64,000 bases of DNA, taken from the NCBI RefSeq assembly GCF_003846135.1, contig NZ_RHHM01000017.1, positions 1 to 64,000 of the forward strand. The letters are read 5' to 3'. Source of the stretch: Erwinia psidii. GTDB taxonomy: Bacteria; Pseudomonadota; Gammaproteobacteria; Enterobacterales; Enterobacteriaceae. The position numbers and the translations under genes are program-made. Below are positions 40,848 to 49,952 of this stretch, one piece after another. Positions within the stretch are counted from its first letter, which is position 1. The number at the start of each line of letters is the position of its first letter. The notes under the pieces were generated by a model that saw nothing but the letters and a program-made list of their open reading frames with translations, searched no databases and had not been told where the DNA came from.

Positions 40848-42149
40848 ATGACAAAGCAAGAGACGCACACTGCGAACGATATGCTCTTAGCCCTTGAAGA
40901 ACTTGTAGCGTTCGCCCGCCGACACTCTTCATATTATGCCCGGCATTACCAGCACCTTCCGCAGAGTGGCTGGCAAATAGGCGACCTGCCGCTGGTGGAA
41001 CCCTGCAATTACTGGCAAGGGAGCAGCGGGCTGACTCATTGGCCGGTTTTGACCGGACCGGTTAGCGATGGCATGGTATTTAAAACTGGCGGCACCACCG
41101 GTGCCGGCAAACTGTCCGTTTATACACGCAGCGAATGGCTTGCCTTTGTCACCAGCTTTGGCCGGAGCCTGGCCAACCATTTGCAGCCCGGCGATCGCGT
41201 TGCGAATCTGTTTTTTGCCGGGGACCTTTACTCCAGTTTCTTATTTATCCACGCTTCTCTTGCCCACATGGATACGCCGGTATGCGAATATCCGTTTAGC
41301 GGCGCGATGAAGCCACAGACGCTGTTTGACCAACTCAACCAACATAATATCCATGTCCTGGCTGGCGTTCCTTGCATGTTATTACAATTTGCGGCAAGAA
41401 CAGCGGAGCGACAGCAGCAACTACCGGGTATTACGCTGCTTCTCTTTGGCTCTGAGAGCATATTTGCAGAACAGCTGTTGCTGCTTAAGCAGGTTTTCCC
41501 TAATGCCCGTGTAGCCTCTATTGGATGCGCAAGCGTGGATGCAGGTCTGATTGGTGCCAGCGATACGACCTGTCTTGTCGGAGAGCACCGGGTGTTTGAA
41601 CCTGAAACGATCGTCGAAATCATTGATGAAGCCACTGGCGAACCCATTTTTGAGGAAGATCGCACCGGCATGTTGGTTATCACTAATCTGACGCGCAAAC
41701 TCATGCCGCTGATACGTTATCCGGTTGGCGATCTTGCTGCCTGGCGTGAACCGCCGGGAACACCCGCCCGTAAGTTTATTCTGCAAGGACGAAGCAGCCT
41801 CGGATATCGTCTTCGCGTGGGCTTTTCCTCTGTTTTCCCTGATGAGTTCAATACGCTGATAAGCGAAACCTTAGGCAGACAACAGTGGCAGATGGTGCTG
41901 GATCATCACGACCATTGCGATTGGCTGACTCTGCGTATTGCCTTCTCCGGCAGTGATAGCCAGGCCGACGCGCTCTGTCACGCCATTCTGGAAAAAGACA
42001 GCTCACTCGCTGGCCTACTTGAAGCAGGTCAACTGCGTATGATCATTGAGTGGTGCAGGCAGGATGAGCTTGTCTGCAATTCCCGTACCGGTAAATTGCA
42101 GCGCGTTATGGACCGTCGTGCGTATTTAACAGAGGAAACGGAAAGATGA
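40848..42149 (+). CDS. PaaK-like adenylate-forming ligase
   Basis: A 433-residue ANL-family enzyme related to phenylacetate-CoA ligase and coenzyme F390 synthetase. The P-loop is TGGTTGAGK (residues 80-88). The central FGSES and the VRYPVGDLAAW-like block (LIRYPVGDLAAW here) mark the AMP site, and a shortened C-terminal lid ends near TGKLQRVMDRR, with the usual lid lysine position present. It is the third acid-activating module in a row, after LuxE and the LuxC-fused domain. It follows 37 bases after the fusion gene and overlaps the next gene by four bases. It may activate a second acid building block; the substrate is unknown. Confidence 0.85.
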   Translation: MTKQETHTANDMLLALEELVAFARRHSSYYARHYQHLPQSGWQIGDLPLVEPCNYWQGSSGLTHWPVLTGPVSDGMVFKTGGTTGAGKLSVYTRSEWLAFVTSFGRSLANHLQPGDRVANLFFAGDLYSSFLFIHASLAHMDTPVCEYPFSGAMKPQTLFDQLNQHNIHVLAGVPCMLLQFAARTAERQQQLPGITLLLFGSESIFAEQLLLLKQVFPNARVASIGCASVDAGLIGASDTTCLVGEHRVFEPETIVEIIDEATGEPIFEEDRTGMLVITNLTRKLMPLIRYPVGDLAAWREPPGTPARKFILQGRSSLGYRLRVGFSSVFPDEFNTLISETLGRQQWQMVLDHHDHCDWLTLRIAFSGSDSQADALCHAILEKDSSLAGLLEAGQLRMIIEWCRQDELVCNSRTGKLQRVMDRRAYLTEETER

Positions 42150-43036
42150 TTGTTATCAGAGACTTCGTGGCAGATGATGCTGATGGCATCAGCGAACTGT
42201 TTCGCGAGGTTTACGGCGATCGCTACGTTTATTCTGACCTTTATATGCCCACGATGATCGTCTGGCATAACGCACAGCGTCACTGGCACAGCGCGGTGGC
42301 CGTTGAAAATGGTTGCATCATAGGCCATGCGGCGCTGTGGATGAATGAAGATGCACCCTGCGCCGAGCTGGCTATGTTTGCGACACACCCCAAAACCCGA
42401 CGTCGTGGCGTGGCCACCAGACTGGGCAGACATCTGCGTTGTGAGGCCCGTAAACAACAGCTGACTATGCTGACGATAAAAATGGTATGTAGCCATCCTC
42501 ATTCACAGCGGATGGCGAAAAATCTGGGCTTTGATGCTATTGCCCTGTTACGGGACTACGTGGTGTCGCCGTTTGAATCAGGGTCTCTTGAGAGTGTGAT
42601 TTTGGGTGTTCTGCCCTTGCAGCCATGTCCGGTGCCCCAGATCGTGGGAATGCATGGGCAGCATCACTGGCTGTCGCTTTTAAGCGCCCGGTTTGGCAGT
42701 ACACTACCTCCCTGTACGGTACAGACGACTTCAGCTCTGGAGATGACCGACATCGGCAATCGCGTGGAGGTCACACTCTACCAACCGACAAACAGAATCA
42801 CAGATGAAATCACCCGACTTCCGCATAGCCGACTCATCTATCTGCGGGCTCAGATCAGCACGGCTCTGGCAGAGGCCCTGCCCATGCTTTACCGCGCAGG
42901 CTACCGGGATTCTGGCCTGATGCCTGATAACAGGGGGGGCTGGTTTTGGTTATTTCAGCGCGGCTTCAGACGACAGGAACTGCAATTGTGCTGCCCGATA
43001 GCCCAGATGTTACAAACGTATTTACTCTCAGCCTGA
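42146..43036 (+). CDS. GNAT-family acyltransferase with C-terminal extension
   Basis: A 296-residue protein. The first 150 residues form a GNAT N-acyltransferase, with acetyl-CoA motif A RRRGVATRLG at residues 85-94 preceded by the beta strand CAELAMFATHP. The remaining 145 residues contain no domain I recognise and may be a second, degenerate GNAT-like half. It overlaps the preceding ligase by four bases, so it belongs to the same transcript. It could transfer an activated acyl group to an amine, or modify the product for self-protection. Both are inferences. Confidence 0.8.
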   Translation: MIVIRDFVADDADGISELFREVYGDRYVYSDLYMPTMIVWHNAQRHWHSAVAVENGCIIGHAALWMNEDAPCAELAMFATHPKTRRRGVATRLGRHLRCEARKQQLTMLTIKMVCSHPHSQRMAKNLGFDAIALLRDYVVSPFESGSLESVILGVLPLQPCPVPQIVGMHGQHHWLSLLSARFGSTLPPCTVQTTSALEMTDIGNRVEVTLYQPTNRITDEITRLPHSRLIYLRAQISTALAEALPMLYRAGYRDSGLMPDNRGGWFWLFQRGFRRQELQLCCPIAQMLQTYLLSA

Positions 43037-43440
43037 TGGGGCCAGCTACAGCTGGCTGGTGGCTTTACCGGTCCACAACCGGGATATCGCCGTGCTGATA
43101 GCAGTCCTTTTCGGCAACCGTGTTGCATTATTCATTCCCCCTACGCCCGGACACCCGGCATTTACAGACTGGCTGAACGGAGTGTAATTCTTAACCAGGA
43201 ATGTTACATACAGGGATGCTTTACCGTGTCGGCATTACTGCTTCCCTGCACGGTATTCAACACTCAGAAATGGATGACGACGATGCAACAGAGATGTGTT
43301 TCGGCGACGCAACGGAGATACAGCGACGCTTACTGCAAAAGAGTAACCCATGAAAATGCATGGGTTATCGTAGTCTGGCACAGATTCTGTTCTGAATGGC
43401 GGGTGCCATATCATCACCATACGGCACCTGCTCAACGCGG
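43037..43440. other. Intergenic DNA between the acyl-modification genes and the NRPS remnant
   Basis: No supportable gene. A 50-codon open frame at 43035-43187 (+) has protein-like composition (containing ALFIPPTPGHPAF) and ends in TAA, but has no start of its own and no recognised family; it could be a gene remnant. A short stem GCCAGC-TACA-GCTGGC lies at about 43041-43056 without a T-run. Confidence 0.4.
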
Positions 43441-44520
43441 TCAGGTGCGCGACCGCAGAACCTCAGTGATACGCTGCCCCAGCAGGTGGCGATTTTCCTT
43501 ATCGCTCATTATACCGGCATGATCACCCTTCACCTGCCCGATACGAAGCTGGCCGTCATGGTATAACCAGCTCCAGCCCAAATCCTCCAGGCTGGCCGTT
43601 TGCGCGACAAACCGGTTAAATCTGGCGGCATCGGCGAGCACCAACGGATCGACATCCGGCACCGGCAACGTTTCCTGTGCTGCCATCAGATGAACACGCG
43701 GAAGGAGGCGCATCAGCAGCGCGACGGCACTGAGCCAGATAACAGGCTCTTTGACCTGTTGCTGGTTGGCTGATAAGCGCATACGCGAGCGTTTTTCTGC
43801 CGCCAGACGTTGGATATAACGCACGTTTAGCGGTTTTCTCTCTTCGCCAATAACACGCTGCGTCATCACCGCAGAAGGCAACCCGCTAACGTATTGTTGC
43901 CAAAATGCGGCATCGTCCTGGCTGGCTGAGTCAGCCAGCCAGGACTGTTCTTCCTTGGGCAAAACGGCACTGTCCAGCTGTGGAAATGTCGGAAGTGGTG
44001 AACCTGCGACTAAAGCGTTATAGCTCTCTGCCAGCAGGGATTTCAGGATGGTCCATGAGCGTACATCGATCAGGCTGTGATGAAGCCACGCGGCCAGACA
44101 GTAGCGCTCGTCGTCGAGTTGATACCACCGGAAATGAGAAAGTGCGCCATCAGTACATTTGCGATTTGGCGTATTTTGCGTCAGCTGCTTCAGAAATTCC
44201 GCTTCTGGTGAAGTAAGTTTGCGCAAATCGGTCAGTTCGGGGAGAAGCCGACTGGCGCAAGTGCGCTGCTGCCATAAACGGCCATCCAGCCAGAGCAGTC
44301 GCGTTTACAACACAGGAACCTGCTGACCCAAATGTTCCAGCGCCTGTCTGAGCTTATCGACATTCAGTCGCTCATTGATATCCAGTGAGAATGAAAGCCA
44401 ACAATTCGCCTGCTGATGCGTCTCCTCGATCAGGGCGATTTCCTGTTGTGCCAGCGTTGATGGCGTCATGTACGGGTAGTGGTTATCGGAAGAATGTAAG
44501 GTTGGGATGTTCGCATTCAT
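43441..44520 (-). pseudogene. NRPS remnant: condensation domain joined to thioesterase tail, with in-frame stop
   Basis: The minus strand reads continuously in one frame for 360 codons from the ATG at 44520, except for a TAA at codon 72 (44305-44307). On both sides the translation fits a condensation domain: LAQQEIALIE and LRQALEHLGQQVPVL before the stop, TRLLWLDGRLWQQ after it. The active-site motif appears as HHSLIDV (codons 147-153) instead of HHxxxDG. After about codon 274 (near 43698) the sequence changes to a thioesterase-like C-terminus with LGWSWLYHDG and the His of GDHAGIM. Adenylation and carrier domains are absent, so this looks like an NRPS collapsed by internal deletion and then stopped. 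Domain calls are by eye. Confidence 0.72.
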
Positions 44521-45101
44521 AGTAATATCATGACCTTATTTTTTATTTACTTAATCTGCGCTCCAGGGCGCGATGAAGAGAGGGCAACTAACCGACGTTT
44601 CTGCACCGATATCTTTTGGCCGTTTTATCGGCGCATCGGGATTTCCGGTTGGCGGATAAAGGATTCAGACCGACGTGCATAGCTAAGGGTAAGGTGTGGT
44701 ACCGGTAGGTAATCAGGGGGATCAACATCCAGTTACTCCATATTTATCTATAAGAAAAACCGGACTCTTTTTTTCTTATATCTCCGGTAATTTCTGGTTT
44801 TAAAATTATTTTTGTCGAAAAAAAGGCGTAACCACATAAGAAAAACTACCTTTTTTCGGAAGATTTCTGTTTTTCTGTTGCACAGGTGGGGATTGTGCAG
44901 GCAGCTGAAAACCGCGTGCGATACCAACCAAGATACGTGTTATCACCACTGACTGAGGCAACTCAGGCCTCGTTCATAAGGAATACCGTGAAGTGTTGTG
45001 CTGGCGTGACAACTGACTTTGGATACGGGGTATAGCGGCAATGTTGTTGGAATAAAGCCTGACAGGCTGCTTCACCCTGATATTTACCTCACCACTCGCG
45101 C
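44521..45101. other. Intergenic DNA left of glmZ control region
   Basis: No gene is supportable. Much is AT-rich. An inverted repeat at 44816-44858 (CGAAAAAAAGG with CCTTTTTTCG, arms 22 bases apart) could form a hairpin. The upstream part must hold whatever promoter the NRPS remnant once used. Short ORFs show no family resemblance. Confidence 0.5.
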
Positions 45102-45119
45102 TGTCTCATTTTGGTGACA
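45102..45119 (+). promoter_or_regulatory. GlrR (QseF) binding site 1 for glmZ
   Basis: TGTC-N10-GACA, a perfect match to the binding consensus of the sigma-54 activator GlrR/QseF. It lies about 195 bases before the -24/-12 promoter of glmZ. Confidence 0.75.
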
Positions 45120-45164
45120 TATAATACTATGATTTTTATGTTATTTAATTATTCCTGTGCAGTC

Positions 45165-45182
45165 CGTCGTCAGCAGGCGACA
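45165..45182 (+). promoter_or_regulatory. GlrR (QseF) binding site 2 for glmZ
   Basis: CGTC-N10-GACA, one mismatch from the TGTC-N10-GACA consensus. It lies about 63 bases after site 1, as expected for a multi-site enhancer. Confidence 0.65.
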
Positions 45183-45258
45183 TCTTTAGCGAAGCGTTCC
45201 CTAATGTGAAGCGCTGCTGCCAACGGGTGTTTTAAGGTTTTTTAAATAACGTATTATT

Positions 45259-45271
45259 AATCAAGTTGTTA
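45259..45271 (+). promoter_or_regulatory. IHF binding site before glmZ
   Basis: AATCAAGTTGTTA fits the IHF consensus WATCAANNNNTTR exactly. It sits between the GlrR sites and the sigma-54 promoter, where DNA bending would bring them together. Confidence 0.65.
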
Positions 45272-45299
45272 TATAAAAAATTGCGCACGGTTTTTGCTC

Positions 45300-45315
45300 T
45301 GGCATGAGTTATGCA
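45300..45315 (+). promoter_or_regulatory. Sigma-54 (-24/-12) promoter of glmZ
   Basis: TGGCATG-N4-ATGCA, with GG and GC exactly ten bases apart and two mismatches from TGGCACG-N4-TTGCA. The predicted start is at about 45326-45327, which coincides with the GTAGATGCTCATTCC 5' end typical of GlmZ. Confidence 0.78.
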
Positions 45316-45326
45316 ATAGTTGAAAT

Positions 45327-45527
45327 GTAGATGCTCATTCCACATTTTATGCTTGCGCAAGCTTCATAAAGCCGGGAATGATGCAGAGCCCTTACGGTAC
45401 CTGTTGTCCAGCCGCCACTATCGCCGCGAGGCCTTAATGGTACAGGGACACTACGTTGAGTCAGGTACCAGCCAAATTGTCTTACCGACCTGAACGTTTA
45501 CACCTGCCGGACTGGCAGGTGTTTTTT
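45327..45527 (+). ncRNA. glmZ: Small regulatory RNA GlmZ
   Basis: A sequence of about 201 nt whose 5' end (GTAGATGCTCATTCC), the GGAATGATGCAGAGCC block and the GGACAC-ACGTTGAGT block are recognisable from E. coli GlmZ (207 nt). It ends in the terminator ACACCTGCC-GGACT-GGCAGGTGT plus seven T at 45500-45527. In E. coli glmZ also lies next to hemY. GlmZ with Hfq activates translation of glmS (glucosamine-6-phosphate synthase) until it is cleaved by RNase E guided by RapZ. Here the gene is preceded by a sigma-54 promoter and GlrR and IHF sites, a control type known for glmY and glmZ in several Enterobacterales. Confidence 0.88.
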
Positions 45528-45598
45528 TATCTGCAGAAACTCCCGGCTTTGCACGATGTCTGAGGGGGCTGATTTGTCAGGGGAGCAGAGCCGGACAG

Positions 45599-45624
45599 TA
45601 AAAAGCCGGGTGATCAACCCGGCT
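45599..45624 (-). terminator. Terminator of hemCDXY
   Basis: AGCCGGG and CCCGGCT form a perfect stem, and on the minus strand it is followed by TTTTTA. It lies 23 bases after the hemY stop codon. Confidence 0.85.
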
Positions 45625-45646
45625 GATGGCAAAGCACGCGCTGAGG

Positions 45647-46837
45647 TTAAGGATTGTTTTTCAGCGTCAGTAACAGTCCGTCGCGACGCATCTCTGCTGC
45701 TTCTTCCGGTTTATGCTGGCGATCCAACGTGTCTGCCAGCCATGCGTAGTCAAAGGCATCAGGACGCTGTTTTAACGCTGCCCTGAAAGCATCGCTTGCC
45801 TGCTGCCATTCGCCATGCGTCATTAACAGTTGTCCCAGGGTGCTGTAAAGCAGTGGTGTGGCACCGTGCTGTTTAATCTGTTGATTAAGCGCTTTTTCCA
45901 GTTGCTCCGGGTTGCCGGTTTTCAGGCGTGGCATCAGTAGCACCAGGCGTTCGTCATAATGACGTTTCAGACCGGCCAGGATAATCTCCTGAGCGGTGGC
46001 ATGATCATCACAAACAATAAGATGATCCGCCATTGCCACCTGTAACGCTGCGTCGTAACGGGTTTTACGACTCTGATTTTGCCACCAGCGCTTCAGGCCT
46101 TCACTGCCCTGTTCGGCCATTGCCTGGTTCATTAACCCCAGCCAGGCTTGTTGCTGCAACGTATCACGGTGGGTCTCATCAAAGACCTGCACTTTATTCA
46201 TTGCGGGCAGGATATCCAGCAGAGAATTCCATGCGCCGGTCCGCACGTAGGCCTGTTCTGCAAGGCGCAGAACCTCAGGATGACGCGGTGCCACTTCCAG
46301 CAGGCGATCGATACCATGACGGGCCGCATGATCCTCATTTCGTGCCAGCTGGATCCGTACCCGCGTGATCTCCACCGGCAGCTGATCGTTACCGGCCAGC
46401 TCGGCTGCCCTTGCAAGATGCTGATTGGCGCGAATTTCATCACCGCGTTGCTGTGCAGCTTCACAGGCCAGCAGGTAGTTGACTACCGGCTGCTCTGCGT
46501 GATCGGCATTCTTCGACAGCAGTTTTTCAACCTGGCGGTGATCCCCTTCGGCCAGTTTCATCAGGGCAGCGTGCGTTTGCTTGCGGGCACGGTTACGTTT
46601 TCTGCCCAAAAACCAGCCGCGTGTGCGGCTACCGGTCCGTAATAAGCGACGCAGTAGCCACTCAACCAGCAGAATGACGATTAACGACAGGATCAGAATA
46701 ATCGCAAGCCCGGTAACGCTGGTTTCAATGTTCCAGTTGCTGGTCTGGATCAGGACATAGCCCTGGTGACCTGCCAACATCGGGCCAAGTACGACGCCTG
46801 CCATCAGTAATAAAAAAAGTATCAGGACCTTAAGCAT
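45647..46837 (-). CDS. hemY: HemY, TPR membrane protein of the hem operon
   Basis: A 396-residue inner-membrane protein with two hydrophobic segments near the N-terminus (about 1-22 and 40-60), a basic RLLRTGSRTRGWFLGRKRNRARKQ linker, and cytoplasmic tetratricopeptide-like helices to the end. It belongs to the HemY_N family of E. coli. It is not the protoporphyrinogen oxidase of the same name in Bacillus. Its biochemical role is uncertain; it is linked to porphyrin metabolism by operon and phenotype. It is the last of four cistrons, two bases after hemX. Confidence 0.92.
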   Translation of the reverse strand: MLKVLILFLLLMAGVVLGPMLAGHQGYVLIQTSNWNIETSVTGLAIILILSLIVILLVEWLLRRLLRTGSRTRGWFLGRKRNRARKQTHAALMKLAEGDHRQVEKLLSKNADHAEQPVVNYLLACEAAQQRGDEIRANQHLARAAELAGNDQLPVEITRVRIQLARNEDHAARHGIDRLLEVAPRHPEVLRLAEQAYVRTGAWNSLLDILPAMNKVQVFDETHRDTLQQQAWLGLMNQAMAEQGSEGLKRWWQNQSRKTRYDAALQVAMADHLIVCDDHATAQEIILAGLKRHYDERLVLLMPRLKTGNPEQLEKALNQQIKQHGATPLLYSTLGQLLMTHGEWQQASDAFRAALKQRPDAFDYAWLADTLDRQHKPEEAAEMRRDGLLLTLKNNP

Positions 46838-46839
46838 GG

Positions 46840-47964
46840 TTATTCTCCCTGCTGCCGTTGTCCGGCACCGGGCTGGGCCAGCAGGTTGCGCACGCGCGTT
46901 TGCATCAGTTGATCCAGCATTGGCTGGCTTTGCAGTGAATCCGGTACGTCCATGGAGATGCTCTGCTGACTCAGTTCATCCAGCTGAATGAGATAGGCTT
47001 TAGTAGCGGGATCGCGGGTATCAAACCACGCGCGAACCCAGGCGGAAACGGTATCGATAGATTGCTTATAGATCTCGTTCTGATGGCGTGGCACGGCCTG
47101 GGCAGCAACCAGTAAGCGTGAGCGAATATTTTCACGCAGGTAGATTTCCTGATTGGGTGCCAACAGAGGTTCTGCGGTGGTATCGCGGCGACGGATGGTA
47201 ATAAAGTCATCCATAAAGTTATGCCAGCTTTTCACCAGATTTTGCCGCCATTCGCGCAGTGAGGACGAAAGCTCCCCACTGTCTGAATCCATTGGCGAGT
47301 CATCGTTGTCATTATCGGCAAGACGCAGGTTATCAACCCCGTTGGACAACTGATTCAGCTTGAGGATCACCCCGTCGTAATCAACCTGGCTGATTGCTGA
47401 TAGCGAACTGATATCGTTGGTCAATGCCCGACGCACTTCAATCAGGCTGGGATCGTTCATCTCTGCCAGACTGTTATCGGCGCTTTTCAGCAAGGCGGCG
47501 GCCGTGGTTACATCCTGATCGCTCCAGAGCTTACGCCCAGCCAGTTTCACCAGATAATCGGCCTGAGCAAGAAGCCAGGTATGTGCATCGTTACCGGAGA
47601 TCGTCGCTACTTTTTCTTTTAGCTGGTCAAGCTGCTGGCTCATGGTGGCCTGCTGCTGACGGGCAGTATTCAGCGCGTCAGTCTGTGCCGTCAGTTGCTG
47701 TTGCAAAGTCTGTGTATTGCTCAATGACTGCTGTTGCAGCTCTGAAAGCTGATTAGCCAGCGTCTGGTTAGCGGCGGACAGTGCCGCGGTCTGGTGCTTA
47801 TCATTGATATACAGCCCAATGCCTGAAGCCAGTGCAATGGCAATCGCCAGCACGGCCAGTGCTGTTGCAGCATTACGAGGCTGGCGGCCAGGCTTTGGTG
47901 CTGTACTCTCTGCCGTTGGCGTGTTCTCATCAACCAGGACAGAGGAATCTTTTTGTTCCGTCAT
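46840..47964 (-). CDS. hemX: HemX, membrane-anchored hem operon protein
   Basis: A 374-residue protein with a short cytoplasmic N-terminus, one transmembrane segment (about 35-53), a Gln/Leu-rich coiled coil (about 60-118), and a helical domain matching E. coli HemX (once annotated as uroporphyrinogen methyltransferase without support). The conserved core [22 protein letters not shown] is present. It lies 17 bases after hemD and two before hemY. Function unknown. Confidence 0.92.
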   Translation of the reverse strand: MTEQKDSSVLVDENTPTAESTAPKPGRQPRNAATALAVLAIAIALASGIGLYINDKHQTAALSAANQTLANQLSELQQQSLSNTQTLQQQLTAQTDALNTARQQQATMSQQLDQLKEKVATISGNDAHTWLLAQADYLVKLAGRKLWSDQDVTTAAALLKSADNSLAEMNDPSLIEVRRALTNDISSLSAISQVDYDGVILKLNQLSNGVDNLRLADNDNDDSPMDSDSGELSSSLREWRQNLVKSWHNFMDDFITIRRRDTTAEPLLAPNQEIYLRENIRSRLLVAAQAVPRHQNEIYKQSIDTVSAWVRAWFDTRDPATKAYLIQLDELSQQSISMDVPDSLQSQPMLDQLMQTRVRNLLAQPGAGQRQQGE

Positions 47965-47981
47965 TGTGGTATATCCCCTAT

Positions 47982-48728
47982 TTAAGTTTGTTGTAACGCC
48001 CGCAGCAACGCGTCGTTATCGGCACCCTCGGCCACCCTGATATCACGCCACCCCAGTTCTCTGGCTCGGGTGGCCAGACGTTCACTGACGACAATTACCC
48101 GGCAGTGCAGAAGCCATTCCTGACGATCATCATTGGGAAACAGTGAAAAAAGCTGTTCCAACATCTCACCGCTGGTCACCACCAGCGTGGTAATACCCAG
48201 ATTACGCCAGCGGCGTCCTTCCGTCGCCCCTTGATACTGCTTTGCACTACGTTGATAGCACTCAACAAACTGTACATTAGCACCGCGCTGTCGCAAGGTT
48301 TCAGCCAGAAGATCACGTCCGCCATTCCCGCGCAGGATCAGCGCCTGCTTACCCGCGATCTGTTGTAACGCAGGTAATTGTATCAGCACTTCGCTGGTTT
48401 CTCGTCCCTCTGGCCAGACCACATCACGACCACTGGCGGCGTGAAAGGCCTGCCCGGTTGCACGACCTATAGCATAATAGTTCAGGTTGGCAGGCCAGCA
48501 TCTGTCGTTTTTCGCCAGCGCCCTCTCTGCATAGTGAACAGCTTGCTGCGAAACAATAAACACCAAATCTCCCGCCTGCAACCCGGCCAGCCGACCGGGT
48601 AAACTGTCCAGTTCACGACCCGCGGTAAATTCAATCAGGGGCATTGACCAGGCAGCCTTTCCCGCCTGGCGTAAACGCTGTACCAGTTTTTCAGCGGCGG
48701 GGGCAGGTCGGGTGATGAGGATGGTCAT
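47982..48728 (-). CDS. hemD: Uroporphyrinogen-III synthase
   Basis: A 248-residue two-lobed enzyme that inverts ring D and closes hydroxymethylbilane to uroporphyrinogen III. It begins [15 protein letters not shown] as in E. coli HemD. The [11 protein letters not shown] and [12 protein letters not shown] stretches fit the family, which is otherwise poorly conserved. Its start overlaps the hemC stop by four bases. Confidence 0.94.
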   Translation of the reverse strand: MTILITRPAPAAEKLVQRLRQAGKAAWSMPLIEFTAGRELDSLPGRLAGLQAGDLVFIVSQQAVHYAERALAKNDRCWPANLNYYAIGRATGQAFHAASGRDVVWPEGRETSEVLIQLPALQQIAGKQALILRGNGGRDLLAETLRQRGANVQFVECYQRSAKQYQGATEGRRWRNLGITTLVVTSGEMLEQLFSLFPNDDRQEWLLHCRVIVVSERLATRARELGWRDIRVAEGADNDALLRALQQT

Positions 48729-49666
48729 CCGGGCGGCTTCCCCTGATAGACGTTAGCCAGGATCTCGCGACCACCGTTGTTAAGTAGCTCTTCTGCCAGT
48801 GAAATGCCCATTTTCTCCGCGTCTTCGCGTGGACCACGGCGTTCACCGCTGATCATGGCTTTACCGTCAGGAGAACCTATCAGTCCACGCAACCACAGCT
48901 GGTCATCCTGGAGAACAGCAAAGCTGCCAATAGGCACCTGGCAGCCACCTTCCAGGCGGGTATTCATTGCCCGCTCTGCCTTAACGCGTACGGCGGTATC
49001 TTCATCATTCAGGGCAGAGAGCAGAGCGATAGTCCGGCGATCATCAAGACGGCATTCAATTCCCACCGCGCCCTGACCTACCGCAGGCAGTGACTCTTCT
49101 GCGGGCATGGCATGACGAATTCGCGCTGACAGCCCCAGGCGTTTCAGCCCGGCGACGGCCAGAATAATGGCGTCGTAATCACCTGCATCGAGTTTGCCAA
49201 GCCGCGTACCGACATTGCCACGTAGCGAGCGAATAATCAGGTCAGGACGTCGTGCGCTGAGCTGACACTGGCGACGCAGGCTGGATGTGCCAACGACGGC
49301 GCCTTGCGGTAAGGCGTCGACTGAATCGTAGTGATTTGAAACAAAGGCATCAAGTGGGTCTTCCCGCTCGCAAATGGTTACCAGCCCCAGTCCTTCGGGG
49401 AAGGCAACTGGCACATCCTTCATCGAGTGGACGGCGATATCGGCCCGATCGGAGAGCAGCGCCTGTTCCAGTTCCTTAACGAATAATCCCTTGCCGCCGA
49501 CCTTCGCCAGCGGCGTATCAAGGATCACATCACCTTTGGTTATCATGGGCACCAGTTCCACGCAAAGCCCTGGGTGAAAGGCCATCAGACGTTGTTGAAC
49601 ATAACGTGCCTGCCACAGTGCAAGCGGGCTCTTCCTGGTGGCAATTCTTAAAATTTTGTCTGGCAT
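48725..49666 (-). CDS. hemC: Porphobilinogen deaminase (hydroxymethylbilane synthase)
   Basis: A 313-residue enzyme polymerising four porphobilinogens. Cys242 in [11 protein letters not shown] carries the dipyrromethane cofactor. [11 protein letters not shown] contains the catalytic Asp region, and basic residues in [12 protein letters not shown] bind the acidic side chains. Length equals E. coli HemC. It is the first gene of hemCDXY and diverges from cyaA. Confidence 0.96.
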   Translation of the reverse strand: MPDKILRIATRKSPLALWQARYVQQRLMAFHPGLCVELVPMITKGDVILDTPLAKVGGKGLFVKELEQALLSDRADIAVHSMKDVPVAFPEGLGLVTICEREDPLDAFVSNHYDSVDALPQGAVVGTSSLRRQCQLSARRPDLIIRSLRGNVGTRLGKLDAGDYDAIILAVAGLKRLGLSARIRHAMPAEESLPAVGQGAVGIECRLDDRRTIALLSALNDEDTAVRVKAERAMNTRLEGGCQVPIGSFAVLQDDQLWLRGLIGSPDGKAMISGERRGPREDAEKMGISLAEELLNNGGREILANVYQGKPPG

Positions 49667-49952
49667 GCTGGTTACCGTTTTTATCGTTCAACGATTATCC
49701 TAACATTGACAGGTGAAGTCTGTCAGTTGCCACGGGCAGGGCGGGTGTTGAGACGGGGTATATGCTTTAGCTGGTCAGGTTGGTTTTAATCCGTGCTAAA
49801 CTTTGTAGTAGCGCAACTTTCTTTACGGTCAACCAGCCAGATGTTAGATTGATCACGTTTCCGGCACTCATTCGCACGATTATTTTTAAATCAAGGGGCG
49901 AATTGAGGAAACAGGGTTATTTGTAAGCACTGGGACAATCAGGCGAGACGTC
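49667..49952. promoter_or_regulatory. hemC-cyaA divergent promoter region
   Basis: A 286-bp spacer with no gene, holding the divergent promoters of hemC and cyaA. The clearest signal is the CRP site annotated separately. The long cyaA leader is also found in E. coli. Confidence 0.7.
49842..49857 (+). promoter_or_regulatory. CRP site upstream of cyaA
   Basis: TGTTA-N6-TCACG with GATTGA as spacer. The surrounding bases (TTAGATTGATCACGTTT) resemble the E. coli cyaA CRP operator, through which cAMP-CRP represses cyaA. Confidence 0.75.

Noticed and set aside
45326-45493. An open plus-strand frame of about 55 codons ending in TGA, which looked like the C-terminal remnant of a protein gene
   Set aside because: The same bases match the sRNA GlmZ in 5' end, internal blocks and terminator, at its known position next to hemY. 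The open frame is chance.
45300-45660. A search for a tRNA-Pro 3' end near hemY as the right-hand attachment site of the island
   Set aside because: No match to the last 19 bases of tRNA-Pro was found, so I do not call att sites or an integrative element.
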